A stretch of 64,000 nucleotides of DNA from Dimorphilus gyrociliatus (Eukaryota > Annelida > Polychaeta > Dinophilidae), in the NCBI GenBank assembly GCA_904063045.1, contig CAJFCJ010000027.1, positions 498,501 through 562,500 of the forward strand. The letters run 5' to 3'. A program made the position numbers and the translations under genes. Shown piece by piece: positions 53,061 through 64,000 of the stretch. Every line of letters begins with the position of its first letter. Within the stretch, counting starts at the first letter, position 1. Under the pieces are notes generated by a model that did not search any database, was not told the origin of the DNA, and saw nothing but the letters and a program-made list of their open reading frames with translations.

Positions 53061-54229
53061 CATAGAACGTATTTATTGATGTTTGTATAGAGAAAAAGAC
53101 TAGTTTATTTTAAAGCTACAAAAGAAAGAGAATCTATAGATTCACTCTTTATTGATGTAGTTTCTGTGACGGAAACTGTTATTTATAGTCTGTAATGTTA
53201 AATATGAACGACCTTATCAATATATAATATGTAACATAGTCAAAAGACTATTAAGAATTAACGACGATATAAAACAATAGTCATTAAATGTAAAGTTGAC
53301 CTTAAAAGGTAATATGCACTTGTAGAATATCTTCTCATTAACCAGCGTACAGATACTACTATAATCACGTTTTATGTCGTCATTAAAAATGGAGAGCAAG
53401 AAGGAGAGAGAGTGAGAGAGAGTGAGAGTGAGTGAAAGAATGAAAAAGATGGAAAAAGCTATATTTTTCCATCTTCAACAGAAACGCTCAATGAATAGCT
53501 AATTTTTACATGATTGCATGACTATCTCTAATCAAATATTTTATCACAATAGATTATACTACTGAGTACTTTTCTAATTACATCAAGCAAGCCAACCTAA
53601 AGGTATTAACTGACCTTACACTTGGATGAGTTTGTTCATTAATTAAACTAGCTATCTGTTATCTTAAAACATATATACATATATACATATATATAAATTT
53701 TATATATATTTATATATTATTTGTTTCATGCAGTTCAAATGCTACGGTTGCCATTCTTTCTCATAACAAGGTGAGAGAGTTCATAATTGAATAGTTTTAA
53801 CTATTGCTATTGTTTCTCTCGTTTGCTCTTCCTTTCTTTTCCCTCTCACCTCTATCTCTGTTTCCTATATCTAACTTCCTCTCTATTCAGCCGATAACAG
53901 TTACTTTTTATTTTATACCTCTAATTTTCTTTCGATTAATCAATAGCCAATAACAGTACATATGTTTATTTTAGGTCTTAAAATACATCCTAACTGATAC
54001 ATTGCCTATAATCAAATGCTATTAACGACCTTATAATAAAAGTTCTAGATGAAACTAGAACATATATTTTATATGTTTGATATTACAAAGTCGTTTCTTT
54101 CATTGTCAATTGTACTCTATACAGTATGTATATTATTGATATAATTACTATATCCTAAGAGATATTTTCATAATCAGTTTATATACTCAAATCTGAAACT
54201 ATTAATCGTCTTAGGAAGACAAACAGTAT

Positions 54230-55020
54230 ATGATATTCTATCGTATTTTGTATTTTCTAACAGCTTATCCATTGGTCTTGTCGCATACTTTTACGATCCA
54301 TCGTCATTCTCAAAGCTATTTAATTAGTAAGTTTTGTCAAATTCCTTTTGCTAGCAGAGGAAATATTAATTAAACAACTTAACTATTTTCTATTAGTTTT
54401 AACGTCTCGAATGATTATGAAACTTGTAAGTAAAACAGAATAAGAAAGAGAAAAAGGTTAGTATTAATGACTTACGCCATTATTAGGCAATGGAACGGAT
54501 ACAACTATTGAAATTAGAGACGTTAGTTATGAGAATTTAAAAGAATTATTAAAGATCAAAGACGAAACAGTACCTTATTTAATAGATGTACGAAATAGAA
54601 GTGAAATAGTTGAAACTTATCTTCTACCGAAAGCCGTTAATGTCCCATGTTAGCTTTTTATTCTTTCATTATAGATAAAATTAAATATAACTAAATATTA
54701 ATTATTCAAGTGCACGAATTAAATGAAGCCTTTCGACTTCCTAAGGACAAGTTCCAAGAGAAATATGGTAAATACAAAGCGGAAAAATCGCATTCGAACC
54801 TGATAATCTACTGTAGAAGTGGTGCAAGGGCCGTTGAAGGTTATCGATGTTTATATTCTATGGGATATATTAACATTAAGCGGTAAAAATAAAATTCTTG
54901 TAACTGCTAAAAAAAGAAATCTTTTATTGTCGCTCAAATTAGAATTAATATCCTGTTTTATTTCTTCATTACAGATACAAAGGATCCTATTTAGAATGGA
55001 ATGAACGCTTAGAGCAATAA
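54230..55020 (+). CDS. Single-domain rhodanese (TSTD1-like)
   Basis: Exons 54230-54326, 54487-54648, 54711-54882 and 54975-55020 join in phase (1, 1, 2) to 158 residues; the introns are 160, 62 and 92 bp. Residues 1-32 are hydrophobic with basic residues (MIFYRILYFLTAYP), either a signal peptide or a mitochondrial presequence. Residues about 38-157 are a rhodanese/Cdc25-like domain: YLIDVRNRSEI, the PKAVNVPL segment, and the active-site loop CRSGARA with the persulfide cysteine at 121, then the GSYLEW ending typical of TSTD1 and Drosophila Hsp67B-type rhodaneses. The expected activity is sulfur transfer from thiosulfate or persulfide to a thiol acceptor. The first exon is the least certain part. 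An AAACAG acceptor-like sequence ends three bases before the ATG. Confidence 0.85.
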
Positions 55021-55059
55021 CATTATTCACTTTTGACAAATTTAATATTCATTTATGAT

Positions 55060-55065
55060 AATAAA
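55060..55065 (+). terminator. AATAAA polyadenylation signal
   Basis: AATAAA lies 40 bp after the stop codon of the rhodanese gene. The position fits a short 3' untranslated region. Confidence 0.5.
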
Positions 55066-58000
55066 GTTTACACTTCTCATCTTTATTTTGTCATTTTATA
55101 AACTAGCTAACGACCATAAACAGTATCAACTTTAGTAGTTGTAAATTGTGTGTTTACAAGTAAATAATACGCTTATAAACACGTATTTTATATCCATTTT
55201 TCTTAAATTATTCACTATTAACAATTATTAAAGGAAAATTAATCCATTTCATCTCCATCCACTTGTCTCTCTCTCTCTGTCCTGGTGTCTCTTTATCTTC
55301 TTTTCCTGCTGCTCACTCACTTCAATATTTTTTGTAGTTATGTAAGCTTATTCTCTAAAACTTACATGATTCTAATATGACCTTATCGTTTACAAATATA
55401 GCAAAAAAGTCTGACACATCTTATGGTTCTATTGTATAATTAAAAAGAAGTTTTTAATAGAAGAAAAAAAACGTATCTATTTGGAAACTATAAAAAATTC
55501 TAGGTAAATGCTTTTATAGAGACAAAATGTGATATTTTTATTCTTTCCTAGGATAATTTACTAAACTATTCATAGATCCTTTTATAGCAATTGTATATAT
55601 TTTTAGAGGATTGTCTTTATTGTAAGACTGTATAGTTTTCTCTTCATTCCTTACATAAATTCTTTTCATCTGCAAGAATTCTTTAAACATACCTTAGCAA
55701 CAAAGAAAATCAACGCTGTAATATCTATAAATAGATTATAATAAGTATAGAATTCCTATAAGCTCATCCTTCATCTTTTCTCACTTATAAGTACAGGTGG
55801 TTATTAATAAAATGCGACCTTGTATATGGAATCAAGTTCACACGGAATACCTCTGCTATAAAAAGTGATTGATAGTCAATAAACTGGTTTATGCTGCCGT
55901 CGTTTATAAAGTAAATCATTAAATATAAAGCAATAAAGTACCAAATGTATATGGTATATTGCAGTACGTACTATACATTATTATAGATATATATATATAT
56001 ATATATATAGTATATTAATGTATTCAGCAATGAACATAAAGGATTACGTTAGATGGTATCATTCACATAGAAGAAAGAGTATATCTTGTTAGTGTATATC
56101 TACGCTAATTCCTAATAATTACGTGACAAAACAAACTACTTAAGTAGAAAGAAAGGGAAAAGTCAGTTAGGTGTAAACGACTCTTTCGTAGAAGAAAGTG
56201 CCGGTTGACAATAAACAAACGTAATTTCTCTTATAATAACTTGTGTATATAGCTTTCAATCTTTCTTTTAAGCCATTTTTTTATATCATTCTTACTTTGT
56301 TCTTTCTTTTCCTGCCCGGCCTATTTTTATAAAGTATAGCCTTAAGAAACTATTATGAATTATACATTCTATGCCTTTGATTTATTACGCTTGCTATTCG
56401 TATACTAGTATTATTTTTTATATACGGATTAATTATATTAATAATCTTAGCTTAATCTATTCAAATAGAATGTAAGAGAAATTATTATGAAATAGAAAAA
56501 GAGAAGAGAGCAAAGGGCTCAGATTTAATTTTACAAAGAGTTAAATAATAGCATGTACGTCAACTGTATAACAAGATTAATTAATTGACTTCCAGGAAAC
56601 GTTTCTAATTTATAATATATGTTTTTGAAAAACACATTGTATCCTCTTTCTTTCACATCTTCACAATTGTTTCTTTTTCTCCGTACTCCAGTCACTCTTC
56701 CATACCTGCTTACTTTCTCCAACTCTTATTTCTCTCTCTCTCTCTCTATCCTTCCCCTCCCCTATATTTTTTCGGTTGAGAAGACTTGAAAGAAGTATTT
56801 GAGTAGTTGGAAAACTGTTAATAAAACACGATCTTTCCAAGAAATTACTTCATCTATAACCTTATCTTATTTTATTTTTCTAGCAATTTTCACACGCCAT
56901 TCATTAATTGCTTACTCGACAGTTGGATTAATTAAAACTAATCATTTTTATACTATAGAATTTATATCATAACAATCTTAAATCAATCTTTTCATTCTTT
57001 AATTTCCCATTCTTTTTAATAAACGCAAGAAAAGCAAAGAGCTATAACTAATGGAGGATTTCAGTTTTTTAGTTCAATAATTATTCGATAGGGGACTCTA
57101 CCAAATGAATCTGTTGATAAAGCGACATCTACCGCCAAAGGTATTGTCAAGGTTCCTACGTTAGTTTATTGTTATCGTATAACAAATAGACTTTACCCAT
57201 TAGTTTAGCGTAAATAAGGCGGGAAAATTGTATTCAACTGAATGAACTGGTGAAGAGATTATATCTAAATACTATAAATGAGGTAGTTGTTGGTAAATGA
57301 TAAAAAAAAGGATTAAAGTGAGATTTATTCATACCTTAATAATAAAGATTATAATCAATTAAACCATTGAACAAAGCATAGCCAAGTTTTTAACTAGAAA
57401 ATATGGTTGTCTTTTTTTTAAAAAAAAAAGAAAATGATTATTTTTTTATGAATTCTCTCCTGTGTTTAAGCAACAACGAACGAATATTTGAACAAGCTAA
57501 AAACGCAATAATAACACACTTTTTTTTTACCTGTTGCTTCTTCCATTAGGGAAACAAAACAAAAATTGATAAAGTCTTACTATTTGTTATGTAATTATTT
57601 CAAGTATCCTTTATAAAGTATATAGAAAATTCAATACTCTCATTGCTTTTTTATTTTTAGAGGTAAAGTTGATTAAAAGGAGAGAAAGAGAAGAACAAGA
57701 AGAGCACAAGGTTGTATATATAGACTACAGGTATTTATAAATATATGCCTTTCCTTCTTTTTTAATTGTTCGTCATTGAAATGATATAAGAGTTGGGCGT
57801 GAATAGGCTTCAACGACTATTACAAATAACATTCATTTCAATACCGTAGAAATTCCAGTAATAATATCCTAGATAGTAAGTGAATTTAACTATTGAATAA
57901 CTCTGTATGTAAATCTGGTCAATAGATGGCGCCTTGTCTATTTACAAAACACAGACTTAGTCTCAGTAGAGAGTTTGCGTCGAAAATATACAAATATCTA

Positions 58001-58439
58001 CATAGTGAAAAAAGGTAAAAAGTAATACTAATATGAAATAGAAAGAGAAAACTTTGAAAAGAAGGGAATGTTTCTTCAATAATAAAGAGAAATGGAGTAG
58101 AAGAAGCCAAAAAAGAAAACTATTTCTATTCTCATTCTTTCAATTTTAAGAAAAGATAAAAAAATAAGGTTTGTACTAATTAATTAATAAATTAATTGAT
58201 ATTCTTTATTTACATAAGTAAATAATAGATTATTATCGTATCTATTAAAAAATCATTATTCTATTAAAACTTCTGTTACATTTTTATGGTCTATCTTCCA
58301 ACTTTTACTCTCTTTTATGAGAATAAAAGCAGCTGGAAATCCAATTAAAAAACTCTCGACACCTATACAGTCCACCATTCACAATTAATCTCAATTAAAT
58401 GCTCCTCCATAATTGAACCACTATTTCTGATAAATATTA
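55066..58439. other. Spacer with scattered regulatory-type motifs
   Basis: No supported gene. It contains a TA repeat (about 55988-56009), a CT repeat (about 56731-56747), an E2F-like GGCGGGAAA (57218-57226), and a plus-strand CTCF-like AGATGGCGC (57924-57932). Confidence 0.5.
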
Positions 58440-58700
58440 AGATATAGCCGTTGAAATCGCCAAAGGCGCGCTTGGCGTAGTGCCAAAATGTTGATTGTAT
58501 ACGAAGTTCGAGAGAGTCCTTGATTGAATCGTGATGAAACTGGCCGTGAACAACACGCAGCGTCTACGTGCTGCGAGTTTTTCTTCCATAAAAGAAAGAT
58601 GAGAAACAGTCGATTATTGAAAGTTCTTTGTCGAAGAGCTTTTTTTAACGGTAAACTTACTATCCACCAATATCGATCTGGATGGAAAGAGAACAAACAA
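58440..58700. other. GC-richer island, coding status unresolved
   Basis: Frames are open on both strands. The plus strand includes a short ATG frame MKLAVNNTQRLRAAS and a longer no-ATG frame ending in WKENKQQSKRLVLEL. The minus strand has a frame with TLSNFVYNQHFGTTPSAPL. No family is recognised. It lies just left of the short minus-strand gene at 58933-59399, so it might be its 3' flank. Confidence 0.2.
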
Positions 58701-58932
58701 CAAAGTAAACGATTAGTTTTAGAACTATGTATGCTTGTATATATATATATATATTTATAACTTTTCATCTATATATAGGAATTATTCCCTTCCTAGTAGT
58801 GAACTATGAGATTTGTTATTAAATAGCCGAATAACTTCATTTTTTACTTGAATTGCTTTAGGGTAGAATAAATAATAATAGGGTCACACTTTTCTTAAGA
58901 CTCGTATCCATTTCTATAAGCGTTGGGCTCGT

Positions 58933-59399
58933 TCACATTGTATGGCCTCTTTTTTTGAGGTGATTTATATATTCTGGCCCCCTCACTTTAAAATGTAATA
59001 ACTCACTGAGGTATCCTCCTCCAAAAGCTTTCCATACTAAAGTATTAACAAGGCGTTTGTCTAGTTTTTCACAAAGTTTAACCAGCTGTAAAAGTTTTTT
59101 ACAATAAGAGTTATTTCTCTTTCTATTCTCATTCAAATGACTGGAAAAAAACGTACGCGAAACGATTATCAACCTCCTACATGGGTCGTTAATTACATGA
59201 TTAGCACACGTGCCCTTGGACTGAAATACCTCGTGTTTCTACTCTTTCTACCCTTTATCATCAAAGGATATTTTTTTAGATAAGAAATATCGAATGGTTC
59301 TTTTGAAGTTTTAGGGAGGCGACAGGTAAATTTTCTCGCTCTCCTACAGGCTGTATTTAGTACCCTTATAAGCTCCTTATGTATCGTTTGCTTTAACAT
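58933..59399 (-). CDS. Unidentified two-exon protein, 107 residues
   Basis: Proposed exons are 59364-59399 and 58933-59220 on the minus strand. ATG at 59399 gives MLKQTIHKELIR to a G|GTACTA donor. An ATTTCAG acceptor then opens SKGTCANHVINDPCRR in phase 0, and the frame runs 95 residues to TGA at 58933, including KLCEKLDKRLVNTLVWKAFG and a basic C-terminus. Four cysteines are present and no transmembrane segment is clear. I recognise no family. Without splicing, the first frame alone would give a 68-residue basic protein stopping at 59193. The last exon is more secure than the first. Confidence 0.4.
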
Positions 59400-60277
59400 C
59401 TTTTAAAGTATTTAATTAATAGTTGCCACGCTATGGACAGCATGCAAATTTCCTATTTAAATAAAACAGAGTAAGGGGGTGGCCATGTTATAAATATATA
59501 GAGAGTATATTTAATCCTCTTGCACGGTCTCGGTTTTTGATTTATATTTCCGCATTAAGAATGGAAAAAAGTATAGAATGATATTTTCTACCAGCAGATC
59601 TTGTTTAGCTTTTGAACGCTATTTGTTAACAACATAAAAAGATAATAATTAGTTGAAATAAGAGAGTGAATGGCTCATCTTTTCCTTTTCTGCTCTATGA
59701 ATTGATAAAAATAACTAGGTAGAGAAATAAAAGAAAACCAACCCCTAAAAATAGTTGAAAAATAGGTAAATAAATTAGGTTTATTTAAAATTTTATTATT
59801 CAAGTGAATTGAGCAGAAATGGAAAGTTTTCCTTTTTAAAATAAAAATAATAACATTATAGAAACTTACAAGATTAAAATAAGAAAAGAAAAAAGAAGAC
59901 GAAAGAGAACTAATAGTAGAAATAGTAGTAGTAGTAATAATTGTTGTTGTTGTAGTACTAATAGTTGTAGAAGTAGTAGGAGTAGTTATGAACAGAAACG
60001 AAAGAAGAGAAGAGAGGGACAAAAAAGAGAAAAAGAATGAAGGAAAAAGATTTTTTTACGATGTTCAATAGAAATAAATCAACAACACTATTATTTATGA
60101 CCGTTTTTTTTTCTTCTTTAATTTCCTTCGTTCTTTCTTTCCATTCTCTCTTGAGCTATTAAAAATATTATATTAATTTATTTTTACTGCGTAAGAATTA
60201 TTATCTAAATATTCCTTTAGACGTAAAAAAGTTGACGAGGTTTTGTATAATAATACAAGAAAAAAAATACCCTAAGG
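59400..60277. other. Spacer with ACT/TTG trinucleotide-like repeats
   Basis: No gene. The stretch at about 59920-59985 is built of AGT, TAG and TGT trinucleotides, and its Ser/Thr-only minus-strand frame is a repeat artefact. Confidence 0.6.
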
Positions 60278-60760
60278 TATGGGAACAGGTGAACCGGACT
60301 TAAAAAAAATCCCTAATAAGTCAACCCGAAAACTGATCCTGATGATTACATAATCTCGCATAAACAAATAAACAAGTGGATTGAATAGGTAGAAAAGAAG
60401 GTCCCGGGCATTTATGTCACGAAGCCGGCGGTTTTTGATGCATTGAAATCCCCATATTTACTAAAAACATATATAGGCGCAGTTTTAGCTGGTTCCCGCA
60501 TTCCTTAACGATAAAAATCGATGAAGATCATGACACGCTTACGTGCAACGGGTTTTTACATCAATCATTTCGGGTTATACGCAAAAAAACATGACATTTC
60601 TCATTTAAAATCACGTGAGCGTACATTTATTCAGATAGGGTAGTCTCGGATTTCGGTCATTCGTTTTCCCACTTTCCCTTTGTTATCGTTGGTGTCGAAC
60701 ACGCCATACCTAAGTCTTTGAGATATGCCAGTGTTCATCTTCCCTTCTCCAATTCTTTTA
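60278..60760. other. GC-richer island upstream of Tincar-like gene
   Basis: The composition is clearly richer in G+C than its surroundings. Plus-strand frames include an ATG frame MGTGEPDLKKIPNKSTRKL, a segment VPGIYVTKPAVFDALKSP, and TIKIDEDHDTLTCNGF. The minus strand has an ATG frame MREPAKTAPIYVFSKYGDF. They are in different frames with no joining splice sites that I can defend. An E-box CACGTG lies near 60612. Candidates are first exons or the promoter of the Tincar-like gene, or a degraded coding sequence. Confidence 0.25.
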
Positions 60761-61547
60761 TTCATCCCCTATCATTTTACACAAACAGCAAATATAAATA
60801 TTTATAAATATATAAAAGATAAAAGTTTATTCTGTATTTTCTATAATTGTATAAAGTATAAATACAACGGTAATATTATACTAGTTTAATAGTAAATTCG
60901 TGAATAGACCGGCTAATTTGCTCCATGTTTGTATACTTTATGGGAAGGAACGCTTAGATTTCAGATGAGGTAAAAACCTTTTAACCCCCGCCTTGATTGA
61001 CCGATAAAATACGAGAAATTATCCATATGCTTATTCGCCCAATTTCCTCTTATTTATTAAGCTGTCGGTATTGATTTATTTCAATGAAATGAATTGATTG
61101 GAAAATTGGTCGCAATTAGCTAATGAAATAAAGAAACGAATGAAAAAATAGTCTCCAATTACTGCTTTGTATAATCTTCCTTTATATACTTTAACTATAC
61201 AGAATAGTTAGTATACTAATATTTCTTTTTACGAGAATAATTTAGTCCCTTTCGGTAACAATTCAACATTCATACAATTGATAATGATTGATGCACGACA
61301 CGAGATGGCTGCTTTTTTTAATAGATAAAATTAAACTTAATAGAGATATTTGTTACCAATGATAGCCTATTGAATGATCTATTATCTCGATATATTTTCA
61401 AAATAAAAATACCTTAATATACACAGTATATCTAGCTCTTCGTTAGACATCTATAGAAAGACATTAGTTGAATTGAAATATTTAAAATTCCATTATTTCC
61501 CATTCAAAGTTTATACTTTTTAAAGATTGTTTTCAACAGCAAATGGA

Positions 61548-63312
61548 ATGAAATTCTGTAAAAGATCTACGAAAATAAACTCTCTTTGGTTATGGTGGTA
61601 CGCTTTTGCCTGTATTGGTATTGAAACTTATCTTGTTTATAGGGCAGTTAAAAGATGTACAAGCTATAATGAACACGATTGGAATGAAGTTAAATCTGAT
61701 AAACCAGTTGGACAACTTTACACTTATATCGCTCTTATTGTCCTGAGTGTAATGTTTGTGCCATTCTTAGTTGTTACGGCATTATTCCCTTCTGGAAACT
61801 TGGCGAATGACGGCGTTCGTTTAGGTAAAGAAGCAATTTTCGTTCATAATACGCAAGATGTCACCCTGGGAATAAGGAGTCGGGGAAGAATACTATGGCG
61901 CCATCTAGCGCCAATATGTCATGTATGTCACGCGGCCAGCGCCTATTGCCTATTTTTTCCTGAAATGATTTTAAAAGCAGAAGAGATTAAGCACGGTTTA
62001 GCTCCCAAAGAAACTATATGGGAGAGTTCTCTTGATACTTTATTTGAAAAGAATAATGAAGTTCGTTCGGGCATAAAAATCTATAATTATTAAATTTATT
62101 AAAAACCCTTTAATCATTAATATTTATATATGTTTGATCTTATTTAAATATTAATTAATCAATCTCTCTTTCTCAACATATTTAATATATTTTTCTACCC
62201 GAACGAAACAAAAAATGATCTAAAAATAGCATTCAATCATTATGGATGGAAATCTCAGTACAACGACGACGTTACCAGCTGTTGAAAGACCTTTACCCAA
62301 TTGTCCAGTTTCAATAGAATTCATTAATTACATAATGGCATTATTCGTATTAAACGTCAGATACGCTTCGGTATTTTGGAAATGTCAAAAGATGTTTACA
62401 TTAATCTATTCTTGCCAATTATTCGTCTCTTTTATAGAGCATATCTTCTCTCAAGCAACTTTTGAAATCTTGTATAAAACAACGATTAATCAAGATTTAA
62501 TTGACGCTAGTCTACCTATCCCTTTTTCTGTAATATCGGTGCTACACGTTTTATCTTTGTTAATCTTAATGTATTTATTATCATTTACGTTTGATTATGG
62601 ACTGGATCAATTTCAATCTCAACAAAATCTGGCTTTGCAAACGCTAAGGCTTAAATGCTTTGATAAGTCTAACCCGGAACCGTTATGCTGCCAAGGTTAT
62701 TCGATTCATTGTTCATCGATGATAGTTTTATTCTGTCTTATATCATTAAAAGCCCCAATAGTTTACGAGTTTGTCGTAATCTATAAACTTAATCAGGGCG
62801 GTTTAATTCTCTCAACGATAATTTTAGAAGCAGTTTTATTCTTGGTTTGGGTATTTACATGGTTTATATTTACAATAAAGACGTCATGGAGTTTCATTAT
62901 CTTCCTACCACTGCAAAATTTAATACCAGCTAAAGTTTCTGGTAATGCAAATAGGGTAAACGGAAATATTACGTCATCATCGAACGACGATACTGAAGGA
63001 GGGAATACATTAAGCTTGAATGTGACTAGCGAAACACCTGAGAACACTATTAAAAGAAACTATCGAAATAGCTTGAGAAAAAAGTGCGGTCAATTTTACA
63101 AGTTTACGAGATCTTCTTTACAAAGCATACCAGTGAGAGGAACAATTGATAAGAAAAGAAAGTCTCATCCTCTTCCAAAGAATTCAACACGACAAAGGCC
63201 ACCGCCATTGCCTCCTCGACTGAAAGGAAAAAATCGAGCAAACAACACGTCAACAGAATCGAATATCGAATCGGTATCATCCGATTCTAATGTGTTATGT
63301 AGTCAAGTTTAA
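61548..63312 (+). CDS. tinc: Tincar-like eight-pass membrane protein
   Basis: Exons 61548-62060 and 62230-63312 join in phase 0 to 531 residues through a GAA|GTTCGT donor and an AAAATAG acceptor. Eight hydrophobic segments are visible: four in the order NSLWLWWYAFACIG, YTYIALIVLSVMFVPFLVV, HVCHAASAYCLFF and EFINYIMALFVLNV, then four more up to SWSFIIFLPL. Family-type signatures are NSLW near the N-terminus, GNLANDGVRLG after helix 2 and LWRHLAPICH before helix 3. Drosophila Tincar is an eight-pass protein of heart and neural tissue of unknown biochemical function. The C-terminal tail (about residues 400-531) is hydrophilic and proline-rich (PPPLPPRLKGK). An acceptor TTTTCAACAG ends eight bases before the ATG, so a further 5' exon is possible. 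The assignment is from memory of family motifs. Confidence 0.75.
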
Positions 63313-63475
63313 TTTATTAATTAATTATTGTCCGATTACGCTTAGCGAATATTAATGTTATCATATTTCCCTTATCCTTACCGTTATGTTGTATATAGAA
63401 TGGTGAAACGTAAATATACGAAAATCTAATTTGTATAAATTAATATATTAAAAAAATGTGTAAATAGAAGAAAAG

Positions 63476-63481
63476 AATAAA
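63476..63481 (+). terminator. AATAAA polyadenylation signal
   Basis: AATAAA lies about 164 bp after the Tincar-like stop codon and is a reasonable 3' processing signal for that gene. Confidence 0.4.
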
Positions 63482-63674
63482 ATAAGGGTCGGATTGAATA
63501 TATATTAGATATATATATATATATGTATATATCTACAGTAGACACATATATGTACAACTATACAGTTATACTGTGTATATATAGAATATAAGACGGTATT
63601 CTTCTCCTTCTCTTCCTTTATAAAATATTTGCAAAATCATAGAAAAATTATAAAACAATAACAAAATTAAACTG

Positions 63675-63975
63675 TCAGTAATATACTGTTATTTCTTCGT
63701 TATTCCTTGAACCGCGACCTATTGACATACTTGAATTAACAATGCTACGTCTACTGTACATCTCAGTATTTGGTAACGAATCTGTACTTGAAGTTAGATG
63801 GCGCTGATCGTCGTAATGAAGGACTACGTGAGATATCTGAGAAACTTGATTTAACTCATTTACATTATTATCAATTTTAAAAGGTGATTCTGCAGGCTGC
63901 GTTGCTGAGATATCGTCGAAAGTGACGCCATGATAAGCGTCTATTTTGTTTTTTATGCTCTCCAAGCCATCTTTC
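63675..63975 (-). CDS. C-terminal exon of an unidentified gene (partial)
   Basis: The minus-strand exon runs from a TCTTTTAG acceptor (first exon base 63975) to a TGA at 63675 and is 301 bp, entering in phase 2. It encodes about 100 residues: KDGLESIKNKIDAYHGVTFD, then an acidic, Ser/Asn-rich tail ending EEITVYY. The composition fits a cytoplasmic tail or disordered C-terminus. The rest of the gene lies beyond the right edge. No family is recognisable from this exon. Its last kilobase faces the 3' end of the Tincar-like gene, so the two genes converge. Confidence 0.6.
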
Positions 63976-64000
63976 CTAAAAGATTTAACATTTTAAAGCT

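Noticed and set aside
54407-54432. Possible first exon ATGATTATGAAACTT before a GTAAGT donor for the rhodanese gene
   Set aside because: It is phase 0, whereas the rhodanese second exon needs phase 1; the exon 54230-54326 fits exactly.
54790-54805. GGTTCGA-like tRNA B-box on the minus strand
   Set aside because: It lies inside the rhodanese coding exon, and no A-box or cloverleaf accompanies it.
57218-57226. E2F-like GGCGGGAAA
   Set aside because: A single motif without neighbouring sites or a gene start; not enough to call a promoter.
59675-60022. 115-codon Ser/Thr-rich frame on the minus strand
   Set aside because: The middle of it is translation of AGT/TAG/TGT trinucleotide-like DNA; no start context, splice sites or domain.
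62793-63047. Antisense frame over the Tincar-like gene
   Set aside because: Shadow of the plus-strand coding exon.

Overview
The window is eukaryotic nuclear DNA from an invertebrate animal. It is very AT-rich (roughly 70% A+T by eye), full of TA, CT/GA and CA microsatellites, and its genes are broken by GT-AG introns from about 58 bp to 4.6 kb. The gene families are bilaterian: a TENT5/FAM46 nucleotidyltransferase, an EGR zinc-finger factor, a Tincar-like eight-pass membrane protein, and C1q, SUEL-lectin, CUB, sushi, PAN and VWA modules. I cannot name the species. A lophotrochozoan-type animal would fit, but this is inference. I see no prokaryotic operon, CRISPR array, tRNA, rRNA, viral gene or intact transposase.

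Layout: TENT5 lies on the minus strand at 1.7-2.9 kb, with an E-box/CRE/AP-1 cluster about 1.8 kb upstream of it. From 5 to 14 kb is mostly AT-rich spacer with three GC-richer islands that look coding but fit no recognised gene, plus a hairpin near 9.1 kb. From 14.1 to 23.3 kb a plus-strand, five-exon gene encodes a 491-residue type I membrane protein (signal peptide, SUEL lectin, CUB, sushi, TM, tyrosine-containing tail). I rebuilt it from splice sites and all exon phases agree. From 29 to 32.5 kb a minus-strand gene encodes a secreted VWA protein. At 36.3-37.9 kb a minus-strand two-exon gene encodes a PAN plus triple C1q-like secreted protein. From 38 to 46 kb is largely empty apart from a 114-bp inverted repeat at 45.25 kb.

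From 46.5 to 50.1 kb is the EGR locus: one coding exon, a CRE abutting the start, and about 2 kb upstream a CRE/ETS/CArG-like composite followed by a strong splice donor. A four-exon rhodanese gene lies at 54.2-55.0 kb, a short unidentified minus-strand gene at 58.9-59.4 kb, a Tincar-like gene at 61.5-63.3 kb, and the last exon of a minus-strand gene runs off the right edge.

The genes do not form one pathway. Three of them (SUEL-CUB-sushi receptor, VWA protein, PAN-C1q protein) are secreted or surface adhesion/recognition proteins, so a role in extracellular recognition is plausible but only inferred. Recurrent signals worth checking are acceptor-like AGs a few bases before several start codons (possible spliced-leader trans-splicing), an excess of CTCF-like AGATGGCGC cores, and an excess of perfect CRE palindromes concentrated upstream of EGR.
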